64,000 bases of DNA, from the NCBI RefSeq assembly GCF_000442255.1, contig NZ_KE557281.1, positions 1 through 64,000 of the forward strand, in the 5' to 3' direction. The notes below the pieces were generated by a model. That model was not told the origin of the DNA. It saw only the letters and a program-made list of their open reading frames with translations, and made no database searches. This document shows, in pieces, positions 9,887 through 19,541 of this stretch (position 1 is the stretch's first letter; each line of letters starts with the position of its first letter). A program made the position numbers and the translations under genes. Source of the stretch: Salipiger mucosus DSM 16094 (GTDB lineage: Bacteria; Pseudomonadota; Alphaproteobacteria; Rhodobacterales; Rhodobacteraceae).

Positions 9887-10308
9887 ATGATGAGTATCAC
9901 TGTTTGGGCTGACTTAGGCGAGCCCATGTCCGACGACATGATCGGTGTCACCGGCGCCGTCAGCGCAGAGGTGCTGGCTGGAAAGACTGCCTCCAACCAG
10001 TCGACCGTGATAGTCACCGTCATTTCTGGTGTGACCGACTCGATATGCAGGCACAGCGCGCGGCAGGTCCGGCTTTCCCACAAACATCCCCGGCCTCCAC
10101 GGATGCGCCGCCGCTGTCCGGTTCCTCAGGCATCGTTTTGCTGAACTCGAGCACACTTCTTCCCTCCGCGTCCTTCACGATTATGATCGCCCTCGAGATC
10201 GGCTTGTTGCGATCTCACTTTGGCACATCGCTGCCGTCGGCTGGCGATCACATCATCACAGCTACGGGTCGGGCCGACCAACCTTTTCACCGCACGGTTG
10301 GGCGCCCG
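9887..10308. other. intergenic stretch, no supported gene
   Basis: Between the sugar operon promoter region and the end of nnrS lies a stretch with open frames on both strands, none with a convincing start, ribosome site or recognisable fold. The minus-strand frame with TVTITVDWLEAVFPAS is the most protein-like but has no start beyond a doubtful GTG. I see no repeat of note. Confidence 0.4.
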
Positions 10309-11508
10309 CTACTTTCGAGGGGCCGCCGAAGGTGCCTTGGCTGCCATCCTGGGCCGCGCCAGCCAGGGGCCGATCCGCACCGCAAGAAGCGCGAAGCCGA
10401 CTGTCCACAGACCGGCGGAGAGGTCTATCCCGTCGAACCGCCCCAAGACCATCCCGGAACCGGCCACGCGCGCCGCAGTTGCGGCGACGACAAGCACGAA
10501 AGCCGCGGTCAGCGTGGGGCCGGCCACCAGTGGGCGACCGGTATGCCCCATGGTCGCGCGCATCATGACTGCCACGGTCATGCCGCCGACAGCGCCGATA
10601 CCCAGCACGTGCGCGCCACTCGCAGGCGCTACGAGGCCAAGCGCCGCAAGGGCAATGGCGGCGAATCCGAGCGGCGCCATCAGATAGGCAAGATGCAGCA
10701 TCAGCAGAAGCGGCGAGCGCCATGTCGCCAAACCGCGCCAGCGGGCGAGACGAACGAGGTGCGCCAGGGCCGCCACCGCACCGAATGCCGCGCAGACCGT
10801 GCCGTATGGGGTTACGACCCAGGCGACCAGGGCTGCCGCACCTGCAACCAGGCACAATTCATCGAAGCGGTTGAATGCCGCAGGCAGCCGGTCTGCGCCC
10901 CTCTGCACCAGCCAGTTGCGCGTGAAGCTGGGCACGATCCGCCCACCGATCAGGAGGATCAGGAAGATCAACAATGCGATCCCCAGCCGGCGGCCGAGAT
11001 CGGCGCTGCCCTGCACCATCGCCTCGACATGGAACAGCACGTTGCCAAGCCAGAGCAGCGTCACCGGCGCCAGCACCTTGAGATTGCGCCAGTTCCGGCC
11101 GGCCACGATCTCGCGCGCGATCATCGCGGCGACAGCCAGCAGGAACAGTTGATCGACGAATGCCACCGCGACCGGGCCCAGCCCGGTACCTCCCGATACA
11201 GCCAGTCGGCCCGCCAACCACACCGCCAGCAGCAGCACCAGCGGCCAGCCGCGTGTCGGCAGCCGTCCGGTCCAGTTCGGCACGGCGGTGAACAGGAACC
11301 CGGCAACCACTGCGGCACCAAAGCCGTACACCATCTCGTGAATGTGCCAGTCGACGGGAAGGAAGTGGCTGGCGAGCCCGATCTTTCCGCGCCAAACCAG
11401 CCACCACGCGGCGATCGCAACAAGCGCGAACAGGCCCGCCGAGAGGAAGAATGGTCGGAACCCGTAGGAGAACAGTGCCGGGCCTTGGTAACTATTTCGC
11501 GTGGGCAT
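10309..11508 (-). CDS. nnrS: NnrS family haem-copper membrane protein
   Basis: The 399-residue protein has about twelve hydrophobic helices and NnrS signatures: YGFRPFFLSAGLFA at the N-terminus, DWHIHEMVYGFGAAVVAGFLFTAVPNWTGR, and near the C-terminus GAVGGMTVAVMMRATMGHTGRPL. NnrS proteins accompany denitrification genes and are linked to protection from nitric oxide; the conserved histidines probably bind metal or haem. The ATG at 11508 follows GGAGG closely. A 23-codon upstream extension crosses a terminator hairpin and is rejected. The gene lies downstream of pseudoazurin and belongs to the nos/nap island. Confidence 0.9.
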   Translation of the reverse strand: MPTRNSYQGPALFSYGFRPFFLSAGLFALVAIAAWWLVWRGKIGLASHFLPVDWHIHEMVYGFGAAVVAGFLFTAVPNWTGRLPTRGWPLVLLLAVWLAGRLAVSGGTGLGPVAVAFVDQLFLLAVAAMIAREIVAGRNWRNLKVLAPVTLLWLGNVLFHVEAMVQGSADLGRRLGIALLIFLILLIGGRIVPSFTRNWLVQRGADRLPAAFNRFDELCLVAGAAALVAWVVTPYGTVCAAFGAVAALAHLVRLARWRGLATWRSPLLLMLHLAYLMAPLGFAAIALAALGLVAPASGAHVLGIGAVGGMTVAVMMRATMGHTGRPLVAGPTLTAAFVLVVAATAARVAGSGMVLGRFDGIDLSAGLWTVGFALLAVRIGPWLARPRMAAKAPSAAPRK

Positions 11509-11535
11509 TGGGATGCCTCCTGTCCGGAAGACAAT

Positions 11536-11560
11536 CGGGCGGTGCCCATGGCACCGCCCG
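11536..11560 (-). terminator. hairpin between pseudoazurin and nnrS
   Basis: CGGGCGGTGCC and GGCACCGCCCG form a perfect 11-bp stem with a 3-base loop, 30 bases after the pseudoazurin stop. On the minus strand it is followed by ATTGTCTT, only a weak T tract, so it may be an attenuating terminator letting some transcription reach nnrS. Confidence 0.65.
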
Positions 11561-11589
11561 CATCGGTCGAATGTCATAGGGACGGGCGA

Positions 11590-12027
11590 TCACTCGACCT
11601 GTGCGATCAGGTCCGCCATGCGGCCCCTTGCCTTCCCTCTCTGTTTCACATCGGCCGCGGCATCGAGGTTCGCCGCGTCGCCCACCTGAATCAGAGCCAC
11701 CATGCCCATGGCGTAGTGAGGCGTGCACTTCACGCCATAGACACCCTCCTCGTCGACGGTCAGTTCGAACGGCTCGTTGAAGGCTGTCTTGAAGGCTTCC
11801 ACGCCCTCGGGCAGCATTCCGTCTATGCTTTCGACATTGTGGCCCTTGTCGGTCGGCACGAACTGGATCACGTCGCCGGGTTCGGCCTTCACGTAGGCGG
11901 GTTCGAACACCATCACGCCCGCCTCGCCCTTGTTGAGCATCTTGACCTCATGCACCGCTCCGTCTGTGGCAAACGCGGCACCGGCGGCAAGGGTGATAGC
12001 GGCAGACATCATCATCGTCTTGAACAT
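11590..12027 (-). CDS. pseudoazurin (type-1 blue copper protein)
   Basis: The 145-residue precursor has a signal peptide (about 20 residues, cleavage after AFA) and a cupredoxin fold. Copper ligands are visible: His in DKGHNVES, and Cys, His and Met in [10 protein letters not shown], with the pseudoazurin-specific C-terminal helices. It carries electrons in the periplasm to nitrite or nitrous-oxide reductase. The start at 12027 follows AAAGGAAG. It is divergent from the Crp/Fnr regulator gene with only about 70 bases between, so the regulator may control it. Confidence 0.93.
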   Translation of the reverse strand: MFKTMMMSAAITLAAGAAFATDGAVHEVKMLNKGEAGVMVFEPAYVKAEPGDVIQFVPTDKGHNVESIDGMLPEGVEAFKTAFNEPFELTVDEEGVYGVKCTPHYAMGMVALIQVGDAANLDAAADVKQRGKARGRMADLIAQVE

Positions 12028-12097
12028 CGGAACTTCCTTTCTCCGTTTCCGGTTGTTTCGCTTGCTCCCGGTTTGCAGTAATCCGTCGATCGGAACG

Positions 12098-12823
12098 TTG
12101 CTCTTGCTCAAACTCGCGGACCGAAACTTGCCGAAGCTCGACGAAAGCCTTCTGACCGGCCTGCCGCCATTCTCGCGCCTTGAGAGGCCTCAGATCCGCG
12201 AAATTCTCGACCAGGCCAGTTCGCGCCGCTACGATGAGGGCACGGCCGTCTTTCGGGAGGGCCACGATGCCGACCGTTTCTTCCTGCTGCTCGACGGCTA
12301 CCTGCGCGTGATCCGTACCACGCCGGACGGCGATCAGATTATCGTCCTCCACATCTCGCCCGGCCAGCTCTTCGGCATCGCTCCGGCCCTTCAGCGCGAC
12401 ACCTACCCGGCCACGGCGATGACCGCCGCGGAATCCATCGCCCTGTCATGGCCGGCGCGCCTGTGGTCCGATTTCACAGCGAGCTACGACGGCTTCGCAA
12501 CCGAGAGCTACAAGACCCTTGGTCAGCGACTGGGTCAGATCCAGCAGACACTGACCGAGATGGCGACCCAGGCGGTGGAAAAGCGTGTCGCCGCCGCCTT
12601 GCTGCGCATGGTGAACCAAAGCGGGCGGAAAACGGACACCGGGATCGAGATCGCGTTTCCGGTGACGCGCCAGAATATCTCGGACATGACCGGCACGACC
12701 CTGCACACCGTCAGCCGGCTGCTTTCATCGTGGGAAAAGCAGGGCATCGTGGAATCCACGCGCAAGCGCATCGCGGTCACCGATCCGCACCAGTTGGTGC
12801 TCATCAGCAACGGCAACGGCTGA
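12098..12823 (+). CDS. Crp/Fnr-family regulator (Dnr/Nnr-like)
   Basis: A cyclic-nucleotide-binding-like beta-barrel domain (about residues 20-130, [24 protein letters not shown]) is followed by a dimerisation helix and a Crp-type winged helix ([31 protein letters not shown]). There is no cysteine in the protein, so it cannot hold the FNR iron-sulfur cluster; this fits the Dnr/Nnr group that senses nitric oxide. No ATG is available at a sensible place; a TTG at 12098 is the likeliest start (241 residues), with a second TTG at 12128. Longer frames upstream overlap the pseudoazurin gene. Confidence 0.82.
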   Translation: MLLLKLADRNLPKLDESLLTGLPPFSRLERPQIREILDQASSRRYDEGTAVFREGHDADRFFLLLDGYLRVIRTTPDGDQIIVLHISPGQLFGIAPALQRDTYPATAMTAAESIALSWPARLWSDFTASYDGFATESYKTLGQRLGQIQQTLTEMATQAVEKRVAAALLRMVNQSGRKTDTGIEIAFPVTRQNISDMTGTTLHTVSRLLSSWEKQGIVESTRKRIAVTDPHQLVLISNGNG

Positions 12824-12840
12824 CAGCTGCCTGCCTGCGC

Positions 12841-13080
12841 CTACGCGCGCTTCTGCCGTTCGGAACGCAGTCCGCCGGCGATCTCGCTGCGGAAGCTGTC
12901 TTCGTCCAGGTCGTACTCGCGACAGGAATCGACGACCGTGTGAAACGGCGCAATCGGACATCCGGGGCAGAGCATTCGACGATCCAGGAAGGGCAGCGCC
13001 GCCTCGGGCCACGCGGCGAAGAGATCTGCCAGCGGCAGGTCGGGATCGTTGGGGTCGGGGCGGCGACGGCGCATGGGCAT
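12841..13080 (-). CDS. small DUF1858-type cysteine protein
   Basis: The 79-residue protein has DLPLADLFAAWPEAALPFLDRRM followed by LCPGCPIAPFHTVVDSCREYDLD. This matches the DUF1858 pattern, a small helical domain with a CxxC pair seen with redox and hybrid-cluster proteins. GGAAAGGAC precedes the ATG at 13080. It lies 110 bases after nosX on the same strand and faces the Crp/Fnr gene tail to tail. Nitrogen-oxide or electron-transfer involvement is suggested only by the neighbours. Confidence 0.7.
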   Translation of the reverse strand: MPMRRRRPDPNDPDLPLADLFAAWPEAALPFLDRRMLCPGCPIAPFHTVVDSCREYDLDEDSFRSEIAGGLRSERQKRA

Positions 13081-13191
13081 GTCCTTTCCCCGATATCTTG
13101 CGGCCGCCTTTCGTCCGCTTCTTTGCGCTTCCACAACAAGCGGCCATGACAGGCCCAGCAGACGTATCGCATCCGCAATAAATCGCAGGCT

Positions 13192-14106
13192 TCAAGCCTG
13201 CTTCAGGGGGGTGGCCACGATTCCCACGCCGATCTTCCGGAGCAAGGGAAGCTGCCGGTCCGACAGGACGACCGCCGCAGTCGAGGCCGCATCAGCCATC
13301 GCGGCGCTTTCGTGCAAGGCCGTCACCGGCTTGGCCCGCAAGGTCCCTCGCCTTCCGGCGGGGTCGAAGATATGTCCGACGCCCGCGTCGGGATCGATCA
13401 TTGTGGCGCCGAGTTCCGAGGTCGCCACGGCCCTGTCCGTCAGCCGCAGCATCCGACCACCGGGCAGCCTTACGGGCCAGCCGCTGCCGGCACCTTGGCC
13501 GACTACGCGAACCTCTCCGGCATTCACCGCGACGTTCCGCAGCCCCGCGCGGGTCAGCAGCTCTGCCAGACGGTCGGTTGCAAAGCCCTGCGCGATCCCG
13601 TTGAGCGTCATGGCGATGCCGTCGCGCCGGAACCGCACCGCGTCGGACGCGACCGACACCTTGTCGAAGCCGATCCGGCGCCGCACCTCCTTCACACGGT
13701 CAGGGTCGGAGCGCCCCCCGTTCGCAGCCTCCGCGTACAAGGTAAACAGCGGTTGCACCGTCGGGTCGAATGCACCTTCGGACACTGAATAGACTGTTCG
13801 TGCAACCGAGAGCAGGTGCAGGAAATCCGGCGCGGGATCGGGCAGGACACCGTCCCGGTTCAGCCGTGTCAGCGCGCTGTCGGGACGGTAAAGTGAAAAC
13901 AAGCGTTCGATCCGCTCGAGCTCTGCTGCGACGGAGGAAAAAACGGGCGCTGCGTCTTCTTGCGAGACACCGGCAAGCGCCAGTTCGGCATGGGCCCCCA
14001 GCGCGTGTCCCCGCCATCTAGCAACGGGCGCAGCAGCCGACAGCCGCGATGCGGCACAGGCGGCCGCCGTGATCGTGAGAAAACGCCGCCGCGTGATCCT
14101 GCTCAA
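13192..14106 (-). CDS. nosX: NosX, FAD:protein FMN transferase (ApbE-type)
   Basis: The 304-residue protein has a twin-arginine signal (ITRRRFLTITAAACAA) and ApbE features: YRPDSALTRLNRDG, SEGAFDPTVQPLF, TLNGIAQGFATDRL and the NAGEVRVVG segment where most ApbE proteins have NxGG. It acts in the periplasm and should attach FMN covalently to NosR. The start codon is TTG, overlapping the nosL stop as TTGA; no other start is as well placed. It is the last gene of the nos operon. Confidence 0.88.
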   Translation of the reverse strand: MSRITRRRFLTITAAACAASRLSAAAPVARWRGHALGAHAELALAGVSQEDAAPVFSSVAAELERIERLFSLYRPDSALTRLNRDGVLPDPAPDFLHLLSVARTVYSVSEGAFDPTVQPLFTLYAEAANGGRSDPDRVKEVRRRIGFDKVSVASDAVRFRRDGIAMTLNGIAQGFATDRLAELLTRAGLRNVAVNAGEVRVVGQGAGSGWPVRLPGGRMLRLTDRAVATSELGATMIDPDAGVGHIFDPAGRRGTLRAKPVTALHESAAMADAASTAAVVLSDRQLPLLRKIGVGIVATPLKQA

Positions 14107-14633
14107 TTTGAAGCCTCCTCGTTCATGGCGTGTCCGAGCATTTCGGACATGTCCGGACGAACATAAGTCTCGGGCACCTCGCCCCAGCCAACGACCCTCC
14201 CGCCGTGCTGCGCTACGAAGGCCAGCGCGGCCGCGCGGTCGCCGAAGGGTATGGCCTCGGGCACGCCCATACCACCCGGCCGGGCGCTTTCAATCACAAG
14301 GCTTGCCGCCTCCGCCGCCAGCCAGTTCGTGGTGCCCGGAAGCGCCCAGGTTTCGGCGCGTGCCATGTCCGAGACGAAGATGCCCATGATTTCGGCATCT
14401 CGCTCGGGATCGTGCAGGTAAGCGACCGCGTCGGAGACCTGGCTGAACCAGAGCGGCGTTGCCTGTCCCTTGAGATGGACCTGTGCCTTTGGACCAGGGT
14501 GATCGGCCACGAACATCTGGCAGTAATGGCCAAGTGCCTCGTCGGTCATGGCGACGGGCAGGATGGCGGCGGTTTCTTCCTTGCAGCCAGCGAGGGCGAC
14601 AGAGGCGAGGAGGACGAAGACAAGCGGTTTCAT
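14103..14633 (-). CDS. nosL: NosL, copper-binding lipoprotein
   Basis: The 176-residue protein has a lipoprotein signal (LASVALAGC) and the NosL copper site GHYCQMFVADHPGPKAQVHLKG. Later segments WFSQVSDAVAYL, MARAETWALPGTTNWL and FVAQHGGRVVGW are typical of the family. NosL delivers Cu(I) for assembly of the CuZ cluster of NosZ. The ATG at 14633 overlaps the end of nosY; the long in-frame extension upstream runs over nosY and is not real. Confidence 0.92.
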   Translation of the reverse strand: MKPLVFVLLASVALAGCKEETAAILPVAMTDEALGHYCQMFVADHPGPKAQVHLKGQATPLWFSQVSDAVAYLHDPERDAEIMGIFVSDMARAETWALPGTTNWLAAEAASLVIESARPGGMGVPEAIPFGDRAAALAFVAQHGGRVVGWGEVPETYVRPDMSEMLGHAMNEEASN

Positions 14634-15457
14634 GGAACGATCCTTCTCGTGCGGATGACGCCAAGCGTTAGGCAGGTGGCCAGCCACAGGCCGTGGCCGG
14701 CCAGCGCGGCAACGGGCGGGAACGGTAACGTCCGCGCCAGCCCGTCGATGCCCGCGATGGGAGCGGTCTCGATCAGGGTGAGGTTGTAGAGACGGAAGGC
14801 GTCGGCGGGGTTGGCGATCACGAGCCACGGAAAGACATGCGTGGCGAAGGTGCTTTCGCCGGATGCCATCAGCGCTCCCAGCAGTGCCACATCGTAGAGT
14901 ACGACCAGCAGCAGCCAGGTCCCCACGGTTGCGGCTGCCGCCCGAGCCGTCCGCCCGGTGAGCGCGGACAACATCAACCCGACGCCGACAAAAACCGCCC
15001 CCAGCGCCGCGGCCGTGGCCATGAGGCGGAGCCATGCCGCGATGCCCTCGACCCCGGTGCCCAGTGACAGACCCGCCGTCAGCCCCGCCACGCCAAAGGC
15101 CAGCACGATCGCCAGCCCGACGGCCGTGGCTTGTGCCAGGAACTTGCCGAGGAACACTTCCCAGCGGCGGGCGGGCGTGGCGAACGTCAGCGCAAGAGTG
15201 CCGCGTTCGATCTCGCCTGCGAGCGAGTCGTAGGACATCAGGAGCGCGATCAATGGGATCAGGTAAACGGAAAGCGTCGCCAGGCTGGCGGAGGTGATCG
15301 TCAGCACGTCGGCTTTCAACGCTGCTCCCTGCCCCGCGCCGAATAGCGCCAATGCGAGCGCGAAGAGCCCGAGGATGCCGGTCGCCAGGACGACCCAGAG
15401 ATTTCGCCGGACTTGCCGGAATTCCTGGCCGAAAATGGTGCCGATCCGGGTGGTCAT
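14630..15457 (-). CDS. nosY: NosY, ABC permease for CuZ assembly
   Basis: The 275-residue membrane protein has six predicted helices, beginning with a cytoplasmic N-terminus (IFGQEFRQVRRNLWVVLATGI). Characteristic stretches are LIALLMSYDSLAGEIERGTLALTFATPARRWEVFLGKF and the C-terminal PADAFRLYNL. With NosF it forms an ABC transporter which, with NosD, helps build the NosZ copper centre. It overlaps nosF by ATGA. Confidence 0.92.
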   Translation of the reverse strand: MTTRIGTIFGQEFRQVRRNLWVVLATGILGLFALALALFGAGQGAALKADVLTITSASLATLSVYLIPLIALLMSYDSLAGEIERGTLALTFATPARRWEVFLGKFLAQATAVGLAIVLAFGVAGLTAGLSLGTGVEGIAAWLRLMATAAALGAVFVGVGLMLSALTGRTARAAAATVGTWLLLVVLYDVALLGALMASGESTFATHVFPWLVIANPADAFRLYNLTLIETAPIAGIDGLARTLPFPPVAALAGHGLWLATCLTLGVIRTRRIVP

Positions 15458-16365
15458 GTCCGGTCCTCCGTCTCGTCGTGGCGTGAAAAGTGGCGATAGA
15501 TGTCGTTCAGTCCCGGTGCCGCGACATCGATGTCGCTAAGCGCCTGATGGTGTTCGCCCAGCCGGGCCAGTACCGACAGCTTGGCATCTGGCGCGCAGTC
15601 GATCTCAAGCCGGCAGCCGTTAGCGCGACGTCCCCCGAGTGCCGCTTGCAGATCGTCCGCCGCGCCGGGTTTTGTGGTGACGTAGATGCGCGTCGGCAGT
15701 GCCGCGCCTGCCGCAAGCTGGGTCAGGGTGCCTTCGGCCCGCAGCCGTCCTTGCGACAGGATCGCGACGCGGTCGGTCCGGTCTTGCACCTCATCGAGAC
15801 TGTGTGAGGACAGGAACACCGCCGAGCCCCGCGCGGCGGCTTCAGCGATAATCGCATAGAATTCCTGCCGCGAGACGGGATCGAGCCCGCTTGTCGGCTC
15901 GTCCAGAAGCAACAGACGCGGCGCGCCTATCAGCGCCTGCGCGAGGCCCAGCCGCTGCCGCATCCCCTTGGACCAGGTGCCCACGGAACGTTCCGCCGCG
16001 TCCGCAAGACCGACACGAGTCAGCAGATCGGACACCGCCGCGCGCGGTGCACCGCGCAGGCCGGAGAAGTAGTCCAGCACCTCGCGTCCAGTGAGGTTGC
16101 GCGGGAACGAGACGACCTCGGGCAGGTAGTTGAGGGCGATGCGGGCCGCGTCGGTTCCCGGCGCATGGCTGGTCACGGCGATCCGCCCCGCTTCGGGCCG
16201 CAGAAAGCCCAGAACCGCTTTGAACAGCGTCGACTTGCCCGCGCCGTTATGGCCCAGCAAGGCCAGCCGCTCTCCGGGTTGGACGGAAAGAGACACGTTG
16301 TCCAGCGCCCTGAGCCGCCCGAATGACAGGCAGAGGTTGCGGATGTCGAGAATAGGATCGGTCAT
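15454..16365 (-). CDS. nosF: NosF, ABC ATPase for CuZ assembly
   Basis: The 303-residue protein is an ABC ATPase with Walker A GHNGAGKST, Q-loop region LNYLPEVVSFPRNLTG, signature WSKGMRQRLGLAQAL and Walker B LLLLDEPTSGLD, then the H-loop SSHSLDEV. It powers NosY. The ATG at 16365 overlaps the nosD stop; a long extension upstream lies antisense to no gene but inside nosD and is rejected. Confidence 0.93.
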   Translation of the reverse strand: MTDPILDIRNLCLSFGRLRALDNVSLSVQPGERLALLGHNGAGKSTLFKAVLGFLRPEAGRIAVTSHAPGTDAARIALNYLPEVVSFPRNLTGREVLDYFSGLRGAPRAAVSDLLTRVGLADAAERSVGTWSKGMRQRLGLAQALIGAPRLLLLDEPTSGLDPVSRQEFYAIIAEAAARGSAVFLSSHSLDEVQDRTDRVAILSQGRLRAEGTLTQLAAGAALPTRIYVTTKPGAADDLQAALGGRRANGCRLEIDCAPDAKLSVLARLGEHHQALSDIDVAAPGLNDIYRHFSRHDETEDRT

Positions 16366-17615
16366 GAGGGATCTCCCTGTGGCAGGCCCGCGTCCCCGGG
16401 AGAGGCCAGCGGATGGCTGTCGATGACGCCGCCGGGCAGCAGCCCCGGAAAGCGCGACTGCGACCAGCGGATCAGTTGCATCGCGGGCGCCCCCATCAGC
16501 AGACGCGCCGCGGGCTGCGACCAGACAAGCCGGTCGATGCTGTCGTTGGGCCGGTAGGGGCTGTCGGCGATTCCGTCGACGTTCACGTCGAAGGCGGCAT
16601 GATCGGACCAGTAGTTGCCCCGCCCGACATCGGACCATTCCAGCCAGCGAGTGCCGACGTATTTCACTTGGGTCCGGTTGCCGACGAAGGCGTTGCCCGC
16701 GAGGACGTTGCTCTCGCTGCCGGCAGTGAAATGCACGCCGATGCCGCAGCCTTCGAAGCGGTTCGCCTCGAGCCGGTTATGGTTGGAATTGTAGACGAAG
16801 AGGCATTTCTCTCCTCCGTCGCGCACCTCGTTGTGGCGCAGTTCCGCCTTGTTGGCGAAGTTCATGAAGAACCCGTGATTGGCGTCGCCCTGCGACAGGT
16901 TCCTCTCGACCATCAGCCGGGTGGAATACATGAAGGCAAATCCCATGTGGTTGCCGCGGCTGACATTGCCCGTGACCTCGATGCGGTTGGCATACATGGA
17001 ATGGAAGGCGAAGCGCAGCTCGCTGAAGCGGTTGCGCCGGTAGACCGCGTCGTTCGAGGTGGTGATGAACACACCGTCGCGGCCCTTGACGATAGTATTG
17101 TCCTCGACCTTCAGGCCGGGGGCATTCCAGACATAGATGCCGGGTCCGCGCTCGGCAACGCGCAGGTCGTTGCGGCCTTCGATCCGGTTGCCTCGGATTG
17201 TGACGTCCTTGGCACCGTGTACGTCGATGCCGATTAGATTGCCGTCCAGCGTGACGCTCTCGACCACCGCCCGGTCGGCGCCCTTCAGCAAGCGAATACC
17301 GCTATCGAGATCGCTCAGCCGCGCGCCGGCGCCCGAAATGGTGATACCCGAGATCGTCACGTCCGACGCGGTGACAGTAATCACGGTTCCCTTGCCCGGG
17401 CCTTCGATCCGGGCGTGAGGCCCCGTGAGTAACAGTGGCTTCTCGATCAGAACCGGCCCGGCATAGGTGCCTTCCCCGAGCACCAGATCGTCGCCGGGCC
17501 GGGCGGTCGCGATGGCCTGCGCCAGCGCCCCCTGCCCAGGCTGCACCTCGATACGCTCCGCCAGCGATGCGAGCGGAAAAATCGTTAACAGAAACAACCA
17601 GAAAAGGAAGCGCAT
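16362..17615 (-). CDS. nosD: NosD, periplasmic beta-helix copper chaperone-like protein
   Basis: The 417-residue protein has a signal peptide ([16 protein letters not shown]) and a right-handed parallel beta-helix built of NosD/PbH1 repeats: [70 protein letters not shown]. NosD works with NosFY and NosL in maturing the copper cluster of NosZ. It starts 14 bases after the restored nosZ stop. Confidence 0.94.
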   Translation of the reverse strand: MRFLFWLFLLTIFPLASLAERIEVQPGQGALAQAIATARPGDDLVLGEGTYAGPVLIEKPLLLTGPHARIEGPGKGTVITVTASDVTISGITISGAGARLSDLDSGIRLLKGADRAVVESVTLDGNLIGIDVHGAKDVTIRGNRIEGRNDLRVAERGPGIYVWNAPGLKVEDNTIVKGRDGVFITTSNDAVYRRNRFSELRFAFHSMYANRIEVTGNVSRGNHMGFAFMYSTRLMVERNLSQGDANHGFFMNFANKAELRHNEVRDGGEKCLFVYNSNHNRLEANRFEGCGIGVHFTAGSESNVLAGNAFVGNRTQVKYVGTRWLEWSDVGRGNYWSDHAAFDVNVDGIADSPYRPNDSIDRLVWSQPAARLLMGAPAMQLIRWSQSRFPGLLPGGVIDSHPLASPGDAGLPQGDPS

Positions 17616-17628
17616 GGACAGTCCCCCC

Positions 17629-19528
17629 TTACGCGACCGGCTTGACCAGCATCCGGCCGCGCATCTCCATGTGGAGCGCGTGGCAGAACCATTGGCAGTA
17701 GTACCAGTGCCACCCCCGGACGGTCGGCGGTGAAGGTAACGGAGGCGGTGGCTTGTGGGCCGACCTCGAAGGCGACGCCGTGGTTGCCCAGCGTGAACCC
17801 GTGGGTCAGGTCGTCGACTTCATCCATGTTGGTGACATAGATCGTCACCTCGTCACCCTGTGTGACTTCGAACTGGTCGAGGCTGAAGGCCGGCGCGACC
17901 GAGTGCATGTAGACCCGCACCTTGTTGCCGTCGCGGATCACGTCCGCACCCCAGTCGAGATCCACTCCATCCTTCTCGGCCTGGGCCCGGGCATCTTGCC
18001 AGAGCGGATCGTTCCGATCGTAGATTGAGGCCGGGTTCACCTTGTCGGCGCGCACGAGGATACAGTCGTGTGGCTCGGCAAAGGTGGGTCCGTCATGCAC
18101 CAGCGCCATCTGGTCGCCGGAGATGTCGATCACCTGGTCGTTCTCAGGCTTCAGCGGCCCGACATTCAAGAAGCGGTCCTTCGAGAACTTGTTGAGCGAG
18201 ATCAGGAACTGCCCATCCGCTTCCAGCGTCTCGCCCATCGTGGTGTGGTTGTGGCCAGGCTGGTAGTGCACGTCGATCTTCTCAATGATCGGGTCCACGT
18301 CCTCGCCGTTGAACGCCCGGATGGCATCCTCGATGTTCCATTTCACCATCTGGCTATCGAGGAATAGCGTGGTGAACGCGTTGCCATTTCCGTCATACGC
18401 GGTGTGAAGAGGGCCAAGCCCCAGCTGCGGCTCCGCCACCACGGCAGACCGCGGTTCTTCCCCGCCGAACACCTCCGGTAGTTTCGTCACGTCAATCACC
18501 GTGACCGTCGGTGACAGCTTGCCGTTGATGCACAGGTGCCGCTTGTCGGGCGCCATGTTGCAACCGTGCGGGCTGTTCGAGACGGGGATGTACTGCGTGT
18601 ATTTCCCGGAGTTGCGCCCGTCGAAGACCTTCACTCCGTTGTACTCGGCGTAGTCGCCGGCCTCGATCCCCGCCTCGATCGCCTTGATGTCAAAGACGAC
18701 GACCCAGTCCTGCTCGTTCGCGGTCATGTCCGCCAGCGTGACACCGTTCTCCGAGTTGTAGCAGGTCGAGAAGGCGTAAAGCCCGTCGTAGTCGGCGTCA
18801 CAGTTGTCGAGGTTACCGTCCACGATCACCTGCCAGGCGATCTCCATTGTGTCTCCGTCGACGGCAGTGAAAATCGAGACGTACTTGTCCGGTTCGTCGA
18901 GCACGAGGCCGTCGTTCGGCAGCGGGATGCGGTGCTCGCCGTTGGCAAAGACATAGCCGGTTCGCGGATATTTCTGCGGCCGCAGACCGTGGATGTCCGA
19001 CGTGTTCGGGATCTCGATGATCTTGTCCGTCTTCATGATGTCGCAGCGAATGCGCGCGACGCGGGTGTTGGCCTTGTCGTTGGCGAAAATGTAGCGCCCG
19101 TCATAGGTACCCTCAGTGAAGGACATATGAGGGTGGTGCAGGTCGCCGTTGTCATAAGTGACCTTACCGCGCTTCGCGAGGAACTCCGTCGTTTCGGGCA
19201 GCAGCCCTTCAGTCAGGATCTTCAGGCTCTCGTTGGTCTGACCCCAGCCGGTGGCTGAGCAGCGGTTGAACACCGGGATCCGCATCAGCTCGCGCATCGA
19301 GGGCACGCCAATGATACGTACTTCTCCTGACTGCCCGGAGGACCAGAAGCCGTAGTAGCTGTCCAGCTGGCCGGGCGCGACCTCAGTCGCCGCCGTCGCA
19401 GCCGCGGCCTTGCGCGTTCCGGCAAGCAGGCCCAGGCCACTGGCGCCCGCCACGGTCGCCAGTGCAGCAACGCCCGCCGTTCCCTTGAACAGTCCCCGAC
19501 GGGAAACTCCCTTGGTATCGTCGCTCAT
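17629..19528 (-). pseudogene. nosZ: nitrous-oxide reductase, frameshifted just before the CuA site
   Basis: The gene encodes a clade-I NosZ precursor with a Tat signal ([13 protein letters not shown]) and the seven-bladed propeller that holds Cu[32 protein letters not shown] and FAEPHDC carry the cluster histidines. After TFTADRPG the frame is lost at a run of five C (plus strand 17713-17717). Removing one base restores [16 protein letters not shown], the complete CuA site, and a stop at 17629-17631, giving 632 residues. Read as given, the protein lacks all CuA ligands and ends in unrelated sequence at 17585. Either a real inactivating mutation or a homopolymer error in the sequence. The start ATG at 19528 is preceded by GGAGGAAAG. 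Confidence 0.93.
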
Positions 19529-19541
19529 CTTCTTTCCTCCT

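Noticed and set aside
9875-10144. Small plus-strand frame (89 codons) in the gap before nnrS
   Set aside because: It has no convincing ribosome site, its N-terminus overlaps the candidate operator, and its composition does not look coding.
10045-12081. Long plus-strand open frame of 678 codons
   Set aside because: It runs antisense to nnrS and pseudoazurin, is rich in Arg, His and Gln and has no recognisable domain; it is a shadow caused by high GC.
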